Shown one piece after another: positions 34,842 to 40,080 of a DNA stretch of 40,080 bases. The translations under genes were made by a program, and so were the position numbers. Within the stretch, counting starts at the first letter, position 1, and each line of letters begins with the position of its first letter. The notes beneath the pieces were generated by a model. That model saw nothing but the letters and a program-made list of their open reading frames with translations. It did no database searches and was not told the DNA's origin. This DNA comes from Gemmatimonadaceae bacterium (GTDB taxonomy: Bacteria; Gemmatimonadota; Gemmatimonadetes; Gemmatimonadales; Gemmatimonadaceae). The DNA is taken from NCBI GenBank assembly GCA_025450035.1, contig JANWIF010000020.1:1-40080 (forward strand), written 5' to 3'.

Positions 34842-34857
34842 CGTGAAAAATTTCACG
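34842..34857. promoter_or_regulatory. Palindrome CGTGAAA-AA-TTTCACG in the nuoA leader
   Basis: A perfect 7+7 inverted repeat just downstream of the predicted transcription start and 14 bases before ATG 34871. This is a good position for a repressor site. The binding protein is unknown. Confidence 0.5.
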
Positions 34858-34870
34858 AGCCGGGAGCCGG

Positions 34871-35275
34871 ATGGGACGCGACTACTTTCCGATTGTTTTG
34901 CTGGTCGGCTTCGTCGCCGTGAACGCGGTGATGATGCTGCTCGTTTCCCACCTCGCCATACGGCCGCGGCCCACGACAGTCAAGCAAGCGCCGTACGAGT
35001 CCGGGATACCAACGGTGGGCGATGCCCGCGAACGGTTCTCGGTGAAGTTCTACATGGTCGCGATGCTGTTCATCGTGTTCGACATCGAAACCGTGTTCCT
35101 CATCCCGTGGGCCGCCTCCTTCCGCCAGCTTTCGTGCCTCGCGCCGCTCGCGGGTGGTGTGTGTCCCGGGGGTAACATTTCGTTCTTTGGCTTCGGGGAA
35201 ATGATCGTGTTCGTCGTCATCCTCGTCGTCGGACTGGTTTACGTCTGGAAGAAAGGAGCGCTGCAATGGGATTGA
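34871..35275 (+). CDS. nuoA: NADH-quinone oxidoreductase subunit A
   Basis: A 134-residue three-helix membrane subunit of Complex I. It shows the first helix [23 protein letters not shown], the conserved loop [40 protein letters not shown], and a last helix [18 protein letters not shown]. The loop contributes to the quinone site. It opens the nuo operon and overlaps nuoB by 10 bases. Confidence 0.95.
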   Translation: MGRDYFPIVLLVGFVAVNAVMMLLVSHLAIRPRPTTVKQAPYESGIPTVGDARERFSVKFYMVAMLFIVFDIETVFLIPWAASFRQLSCLAPLAGGVCPGGNISFFGFGEMIVFVVILVVGLVYVWKKGALQWD

Positions 35276-35907
35276 CGGCTCGCCCAGCGGGTACCGGGGC
35301 AGGGCGAAATCTCGGTGCGCCCGACGCGTCGTCGCACGATAGTTGGGTGGCCACGCGGCTGGATTTTCTCGTCAACTGGTCGCGCGCAGGCTCGCTATGG
35401 CCCATGCCCTTTGGCACCGCCTGCTGCGCCATCGAATTCATGGCCACCGCCGCCAGCCGCTTCGACCTCGCTCGCTTTGGCATGGAGCGCATGAGCTTCT
35501 CGCCGCGGCAGGCCGATGTGCTCATCTGCGCCGGCCGCGTCCCGTTCAAGCTCGCCCCCGTGCTGCGCCGCATCTGGCAGCAGATGCCGCAACCCAAGTG
35601 GTGCATCTCCATGGGCGCGTGCGCGTCCTCGGGCGGCATGTTCGACAACTACGCGGTGGTGCAGGGAATCGACACGATCATTCCGGTCGACGTCTACGTG
35701 CCCGGGTGTCCACCCCGTCCGGAAGGACTCATGTACGGGATCCTCATGCTCCAGGAGAAGGTGAAGCGCGAGCGGATGTCCGACACGTCACTGCGCAACG
35801 AGATGGATCCCGACCCATCGAGCGGACTCTACATTCCCGCGCAAGCGATCGACGAGCTCTCGGAGCCATTCGGGAACTCGGTGCACCAAACCCGGTCCGG
35901 GCTGTGA
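35266..35907 (+). CDS. nuoB: NADH-quinone oxidoreductase subunit B
   Basis: A 213-residue subunit carrying cluster N2, which passes electrons to quinone. The four ligands are Cys53-Cys54 in [11 protein letters not shown], Cys119 region in [14 protein letters not shown] and the Cys in [15 protein letters not shown] 25-residue Gly/Ala-rich N-terminal extension and a 40-residue C-terminal extension flank the conserved core. Start overlaps nuoA, and the stop overlaps nuoC (GTGA). Confidence 0.96.
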   Translation: MGLTARPAGTGAGRNLGAPDASSHDSWVATRLDFLVNWSRAGSLWPMPFGTACCAIEFMATAASRFDLARFGMERMSFSPRQADVLICAGRVPFKLAPVLRRIWQQMPQPKWCISMGACASSGGMFDNYAVVQGIDTIIPVDVYVPGCPPRPEGLMYGILMLQEKVKRERMSDTSLRNEMDPDPSSGLYIPAQAIDELSEPFGNSVHQTRSGL

Positions 35908-36605
35908 GCGGCGCCTTCACTCCCGTCATTCCCGGCAGCGCCGACGCCAGCCTTCCGTCGCCCACCACGCTCAAGCAGGTCCCGCTGAGCGGTGGGCCGG
36001 CGAATCCCTCGGCTGCCGCGTTAGGCACGCAGTTCGGGCCGGTGGTGAAACGCGTCGAGGTCGTCCGCGGGGAAACCACGGTCTACGTGGAAGGTGCGAA
36101 GCTGCTCGACGTCGTGCAGTGGCTGCACGATGATCCGGGACAGCGGTACGACTATCTGTCGGATGTTACCGCCGTGGAATACCGCGATCCCGAGCGGGCG
36201 CTGCAGGTGGTGTGGCACCTGCGATCGCTCCCCAGGCGCCGCTTTCTCCGCCTCAAGGTCGAGATCGCGACGGGCGCGCCGCTCGAAGTACCGAGCGTGT
36301 GGAGCGTGTATCGTGGCGCCGATTGGCTCGAACGCGAGTGCTACGACATGTTCGGCATCCGCTTCGCCGGTCACCCCGATCTCCGTCGCATCCTCATGTG
36401 GGAGCAGTATCGCGAAGGCTTCCCGCTGCGTAAGGACTTCCCACTCCGCGGCCGGTTCAGCCGGTCGGAGCAGTTGCGGCAAGCGCTCTCCGTCAACCCG
36501 GAGGCCCGCTACTCCATGGAGGAACTCTCCGTGGTGCAAGCGTTCGAAGACCTGCCCGCCGACATGCGGCAGCGTCTCCTCCGCGGCGAACGGACGGGAG
36601 AGTAG
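35904..36605 (+). CDS. nuoC: NADH-quinone oxidoreductase subunit C
   Basis: A 233-residue peripheral-arm subunit of Complex I. The conserved parts are [25 protein letters not shown], then [21 protein letters not shown] and the C-terminal [12 protein letters not shown]. The first 45 residues are a Pro/Ser-rich extension with little conservation. GTG 35904 is chosen because of the GTGA overlap with nuoB; the long open frame reaching further upstream is a shadow of nuoB. nuoC and nuoD are separate genes here, not fused as in E. coli. Confidence 0.94.
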   Translation: MSGAFTPVIPGSADASLPSPTTLKQVPLSGGPANPSAAALGTQFGPVVKRVEVVRGETTVYVEGAKLLDVVQWLHDDPGQRYDYLSDVTAVEYRDPERALQVVWHLRSLPRRRFLRLKVEIATGAPLEVPSVWSVYRGADWLERECYDMFGIRFAGHPDLRRILMWEQYREGFPLRKDFPLRGRFSRSEQLRQALSVNPEARYSMEELSVVQAFEDLPADMRQRLLRGERTGE

Positions 36606-36606
36606 C

Positions 36607-37923
36607 ATGGCCGCGAAACGAACGGTCGAAGTCGCTCTCGGTACGGCGGGTCTCGACGAGCAGGGGCGGCCGCAACGCGCGCCGGTCACAGTACGCGAGG
36701 ACGGGGCGGTGACCACGCTCGCGCCGCCCCCCGCGCTCGAGCCGGCGCTGGAGCTCGAGGGCCAGCACATGCTCATCAACATCGGCCCCCAACACCCGGC
36801 CACCCACGGCGTGCTGCGGTTGGTGCTGGAGTTGGACGGCGAGACCGTCGTGCGCTGCATTCCGCACATCGGGTACCTGCACTGCGGCTTCGAGAAGATC
36901 GGCGAGTACCGCACGTACAACCAGATCATCCCGTGGACCGACCGCGAGGACTACCTCAATTCCATCGGCAACAATTGCGCCTTCTCGTTAGGCGCGGAAC
37001 GCCTGTTCGGCATCGAGATCACGCCACGCTGCACGGTGCTCCGCGTGATCGCCATGGAGCTGTCGCGGATCATTTCGCACCTCGTCTGGTTAGGCACGAC
37101 GTGCATCGACATCGGCGCGTTCACGCCGTTCCTGTGGGCGTTCGAGCAGCGGGAACGCGTGTACGAGCTGCTCGAACGCTGGGTCGGCGCCCGCCTGACC
37201 ACCACGGCCACCCGGGTCGGCGGCATGGCGGCGGACATCCCCCTCGGCTGGATGGATCAGCTCGCGCACTTCGTCAAGACGTTCCCCAAGACCATCGACG
37301 AGATCGATCGCGTCCTCACCACCAACGGAATCTGGGTGGGCCGCACCGTCGGGTTAGGCGTGATGTCGCCCGACGAAGCGGTGAATTACGGTCTGTCGGG
37401 TCCGATGCTGCGCGCGTCGGGCGTCGCCTACGATGTGCGCCGGGACTTCCCGTACCTCGACTACGAGACGTACGACTTCGAGGTCCCGGTCGGGATCCAC
37501 GGGGACGTCTACGACCGGTACCTCGTACGCATGGAAGAGCTGCGACAGTCCACGCGCATCCTCGCCCAGGCCATCACACGCTTGCCCGACGGTCCGGTGG
37601 ACACAGCCGACCACCGCGTGGTGCTGCCCCGCAAGAGCAAAGCGATGAGCGACATGGAGTCCATGATCCATCACTTCAAACAGGTGATGGAAGGACCACG
37701 CCCTCCGATCGGCGAATGCTACGTGCCCGTCGAAAGCCCCAAGGGCGAAAAGGGCTATTACTTCGTGTCCGATGGAACGGCCAAGCCGGTGCGCTGGCGC
37801 ATCCGGCCGCCGTCGTTCTTGAACCTCTCGGCCATTTCCAAGATGGTCGAAGGGCACCTGCTGTCGGACGTCATCGCGATCAACGCGAGCATCGACATCG
37901 TCATGGGAGAGATTGACCGGTGA
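36607..37923 (+). CDS. nuoD: NADH-quinone oxidoreductase subunit D
   Basis: A 438-residue 49-kDa-type subunit forming the quinone pocket with NuoB. It shows NIGPQHPATHGVLRLVLELDGE, PHIGYLHCGFEKIGEYRTYNQ, YDVRRDFPYLDYETYDFEVP and the C-terminal LSDVIAINASIDIVMGEIDR. A 50-residue low-complexity N-terminal lead precedes the core. Three GTTAGGC words are in this gene (36987, 37089, 37353). The stop overlaps the nuoE GTG. Confidence 0.96.
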   Translation: MAAKRTVEVALGTAGLDEQGRPQRAPVTVREDGAVTTLAPPPALEPALELEGQHMLINIGPQHPATHGVLRLVLELDGETVVRCIPHIGYLHCGFEKIGEYRTYNQIIPWTDREDYLNSIGNNCAFSLGAERLFGIEITPRCTVLRVIAMELSRIISHLVWLGTTCIDIGAFTPFLWAFEQRERVYELLERWVGARLTTTATRVGGMAADIPLGWMDQLAHFVKTFPKTIDEIDRVLTTNGIWVGRTVGLGVMSPDEAVNYGLSGPMLRASGVAYDVRRDFPYLDYETYDFEVPVGIHGDVYDRYLVRMEELRQSTRILAQAITRLPDGPVDTADHRVVLPRKSKAMSDMESMIHHFKQVMEGPRPPIGECYVPVESPKGEKGYYFVSDGTAKPVRWRIRPPSFLNLSAISKMVEGHLLSDVIAINASIDIVMGEIDR

Positions 37924-38468
37924 AGGTTCACGAGATGGGAGGAATCCGCGCCGAGAGCGATTCGTCGCACGCCGAGCCCGGAAGCGTGCCGTACGTCCCG
38001 GTGTTCGCCGGCGCGGTAAAACAGGAGCTCGACGCGCTGCTGCCGCGCTATCCGCAAAAGGCGGCAGCGCTCTTGCCGGCGCTCTGGATCGTGCAGCGCG
38101 AACGAGGCTGGGTGAGCGATGAAGCGATGACCGAGGTCGCCCAACTGCTCGCGCTCACGCCGGCGTACGTCAAGGGCGTGGTGACGTTCTACACCATGTA
38201 CCACCAGCACCCCGTCGGAAAATACTTCATCCAGGTGTGCACCACATCGCCCTGCGGTGCGTGCGGCGCCGAGAAAGTGGTCGAGGCGTTTCTCCGTCAC
38301 ACGCGCTGCGGCGAGCTCGGCATCACATCGCAGGATGGCCGCTACACCGTCATCGAAGTGGAGTGCCTCGGCGCCTGTGGGTTCGCGACGCCGGTGATGG
38401 TGAACGAGGAGTTCATCGAATCGGTGACTCCAGAAAAAGTCCCGCAGCTTCTCAGCCAGCTTCCATAA
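37920..38468 (+). CDS. nuoE: NADH-quinone oxidoreductase subunit E
   Basis: A 182-residue 24-kDa-type subunit with a thioredoxin-like 2Fe-2S cluster (N1a). Ligand cysteines lie in VCTTSPCGACG and VECLGACGFATPVM. The helical N-terminal bundle has PALWIVQRERGWVSDEAM and VKGVVTFYTMYHQHPVGK. GTG start overlapping nuoD (GTGA). The stop TAA shares its last A with the nuoF ATG. Confidence 0.94.
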   Translation: MKVHEMGGIRAESDSSHAEPGSVPYVPVFAGAVKQELDALLPRYPQKAAALLPALWIVQRERGWVSDEAMTEVAQLLALTPAYVKGVVTFYTMYHQHPVGKYFIQVCTTSPCGACGAEKVVEAFLRHTRCGELGITSQDGRYTVIEVECLGACGFATPVMVNEEFIESVTPEKVPQLLSQLP

Positions 38469-39781
38469 TGGGCTATCCTCAACAGTCACATCCGAAAGAG
38501 ACGCCGGTGCTGTCGCAGTACTTCGGCGACGCAGCGGCGCGCTCCCTGTTCGTCTGGAAACAGCGCGGCGGCTACGCCGCCCTCGAGAAAGCGTTAGGCA
38601 TGGCGCCGGCCGAGATCGTGGCCGAGGTGAAGGAATCGGGATTGCGCGGTCGCGGCGGGGCGGGATTCCCCACCGGCATGAAATGGTCGTTCATGAAACC
38701 GGGCGATGGCAAGCCGCACTACCTGTGCGTCAACGCCGACGAATCCGAGCCCGGGACGTTCAAGGATCGCGAGATCATGCGCTGGACGCCGCACGCCCTC
38801 ATCGAGGGGTCGGCCATTGCCTCCTACGCCATCGGGGCCGAGACCTGCTACATCTACATCCGCGGCGAGTTCACCGAACCACTGCGGGTGATGGAAGCGG
38901 CGGTGAAGGAAGCCTACGCAGCGGGCATCGTTGGGCCTAACGCGATGGGCACCGGCAAGCGCATCGACGTCTACGTGCACAAGGGCGCGGGCGCGTACAT
39001 CTGCGGCGAAGAAACGGCCCTCATGAACTCGCTCGAAGGCAAGCGCGGCAATCCGCGCATCAAGCCGCCGTTCCCGGCCGTGGCGGGCGTGTTCGGCAAG
39101 CCAACCACGATCAACAACGTCGAGACGTTGGCCGCGGTTCCGCACGTCCTGAACAAGGGTCCGGCGTGGTACAAGGCCATGTCGCACTCCAATCCCAAGA
39201 GCACCGGCACCAAGCTCTTCTCCGTGTGCGGCAACATCGCCAAACCGGGCAACTACGAAGTCGAGATGGGATTTCCGTTCAAGGACTTCCTGTTCGACCT
39301 GTGCGGCGGACCGCTGCCCGGCCGTCGCTTCAAGGCCATCGTGCCCGGCGGATCCTCTGTCCCCATCCAAACGGTTGAGGAGGCGGAGGCGACGCTCATG
39401 GACTACGAAGGGTTCGTGGCCCAGGGCTCGATGCTCGGGTCCGGCGGCGTCATCGTCTTCGATGACGCGCAATGCATCGTCAAACATATCGCGCGTTTTG
39501 CCCGCTTCTACGCCCACGAGAGCTGTGCGCAGTGCACACAATGCCGCGAGGGTACGGCCTGGTGCACGCGCATTCTCGAGCGCATCGAGCGCGGACACGG
39601 CACAATGGAAGATCTGGATACTCTGCTCGAGCTCTCGGAGAACATGACCGGCACGACGATCTGCGTGCTCAGCGATTCGTGCGCGGCGCCGATCGTGTCG
39701 GGCATCCAGAAGTTCCGCGCCGAGTTCGAGGCGCACATCACCGGCAAGCGGTGCCCGCTGGGCGCTACGGCGGCAGCCTGA
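38468..39781 (+). CDS. nuoF: NADH-quinone oxidoreductase subunit F
   Basis: A 437-residue 51-kDa-type subunit that binds NADH and FMN and holds cluster N3. Motifs are LRGRGGAGFPTGMKWSF for NADH, NADESEPGTFKDREIM for FMN, GAGAYICGEETALMNSLEGKRG, and the 4Fe-4S ligands ESCAQCTQCREGTAWC with a further Cys at GTTICVLSDSC. Length is normal. The stop TGA shares its A with the nuoG ATG. Confidence 0.96.
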   Translation: MGYPQQSHPKETPVLSQYFGDAAARSLFVWKQRGGYAALEKALGMAPAEIVAEVKESGLRGRGGAGFPTGMKWSFMKPGDGKPHYLCVNADESEPGTFKDREIMRWTPHALIEGSAIASYAIGAETCYIYIRGEFTEPLRVMEAAVKEAYAAGIVGPNAMGTGKRIDVYVHKGAGAYICGEETALMNSLEGKRGNPRIKPPFPAVAGVFGKPTTINNVETLAAVPHVLNKGPAWYKAMSHSNPKSTGTKLFSVCGNIAKPGNYEVEMGFPFKDFLFDLCGGPLPGRRFKAIVPGGSSVPIQTVEEAEATLMDYEGFVAQGSMLGSGGVIVFDDAQCIVKHIARFARFYAHESCAQCTQCREGTAWCTRILERIERGHGTMEDLDTLLELSENMTGTTICVLSDSCAAPIVSGIQKFRAEFEAHITGKRCPLGATAAA

Positions 39782-40080
39782 TGGCAGACACACCGCAGGT
39801 CTCGCTCACGATCGAGGGGCGGCAGGTGTCCGTTCCGGCGGGCACGTCGATTCTCGAGGCGGCGAAGACCGCCGGCGTGCTCGTCCCGCACTACTGCTAC
39901 CACCCGGGGCTCAGCATCGTCGGCAACTGCCGCATGTGCCAGGTGGAAGTCGAGAAGGCGCCGAAGCTCGCGCCGGCGTGCCAGACGGCGGTCGCGGTCG
40001 GGCAGGTGGTGCACGTCTGTACCGCCCGCGCGCGCGAGGCGCGCACGGGCGTGCTCGCGTGTCTGCTGCTCGCCCACGCG
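39781..40080 (+). CDS. nuoG: NADH-quinone oxidoreductase subunit G, N-terminal part (cut by window edge)
   Basis: The first 100 codons of the 75-kDa-type subunit. A 2Fe-2S ferredoxin domain is visible (VSLTIEGRQVSVPAGTSILEAAKTAG, HYCYHPGLSIVGNCRMCQVEV, APACQTAV), with the four N1b cysteines in HYCYH, NCRMCQ and PACQ. The following segment is the start of the His/Cys cluster region (ARTGVLACLLLAHA). The rest lies outside the window. ATG 39781 overlaps the nuoF stop. Confidence 0.93.
   Translation, partial: MADTPQVSLTIEGRQVSVPAGTSILEAAKTAGVLVPHYCYHPGLSIVGNCRMCQVEVEKAPKLAPACQTAVAVGQVVHVCTARAREARTGVLACLLLAHA

Overview
The window is a GC-rich bacterial chromosome segment made mostly of housekeeping genes. 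Gene content, GTG-rich starts, the ECF sigma / anti-sigma / LTXXQ trio, DTT-rich secreted proteins and a TonB-plug barrel protein fit a soil Gemmatimonadota-type genome. That assignment is inference from style and gene content, since no marker was compared. From about 8.3 kb onward nearly every gene is on the + strand in tightly coupled operons, often with 4-base GTGA overlaps.

Layout. 1-1.9 kb (minus strand): an aldehyde dehydrogenase (cut by the window edge), an enoyl-CoA hydratase and a TetR regulator with its promoter and a PaaR-like operator, probably the end of an aromatic or acyl-CoA catabolic locus. 2.0-3.7 kb: ECF sigma factor, zinc-finger anti-sigma factor with a G14 tract, and a secreted Spy-like LTXXQ protein. 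3.7-8.0 kb: an accessory stretch with a Uma2-type nuclease, an AraC-type regulator with a degenerate receiver domain, and two unknown lipoproteins, the first with an in-frame TAG ahead of its signal peptide. 8.1-11.7 kb: tRNA-Leu(CAA), leucyl aminopeptidase and a TonB-plug outer-membrane protein that seems to start at CTG.

11.7-21.9 kb is a long information-processing and metabolism operon: yicC, gmk, rpoZ, coaBC, family-4 uracil-DNA glycosylase, dnaB, radA, ispD, sua5/tsaC, protein-arginine phosphatase, aroE and comF. 21.9-26.7 kb carries the triose-phosphate part of glycolysis (gap, a small membrane protein, pgk, tpiA), then secG and carA. 26.8-28.9 kb holds an HU-family protein and moaD-moaE-moaA for molybdopterin synthesis. 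29.1-33.4 kb joins malate dehydrogenase to the three-subunit succinate dehydrogenase (mdh-sdhC-sdhA-sdhB). A vapBC toxin-antitoxin pair and a convergent dcd follow. 34.8 kb to the end is the start of a Complex I operon, nuoA-B-C-D-E-F and the first 100 codons of nuoG.

No CRISPR array, prophage, insertion sequence or obvious new multi-gene defence system is visible. The strongest unexplained signal is a dispersed 7-mer, GTTAGGC. It occurs 26 times on the two strands against roughly 5 expected from base composition, mostly as the otherwise rare Leu codon TTA followed by Gly GGC. Other points worth a second look are a set of TTGACA-N17-TAnnnT promoters whose -35 box contains the upstream gene's TGA stop, homopolymer tracts inside or between genes (G14 in the anti-sigma gene, C10 in the udg/dnaB overlap), a G-quadruplex-like tract that gives DnaB a poly-glycine tail, mutually exclusive hairpins before rpoZ, and substitutions at conserved cysteines in CoaBC and the glycosylase.
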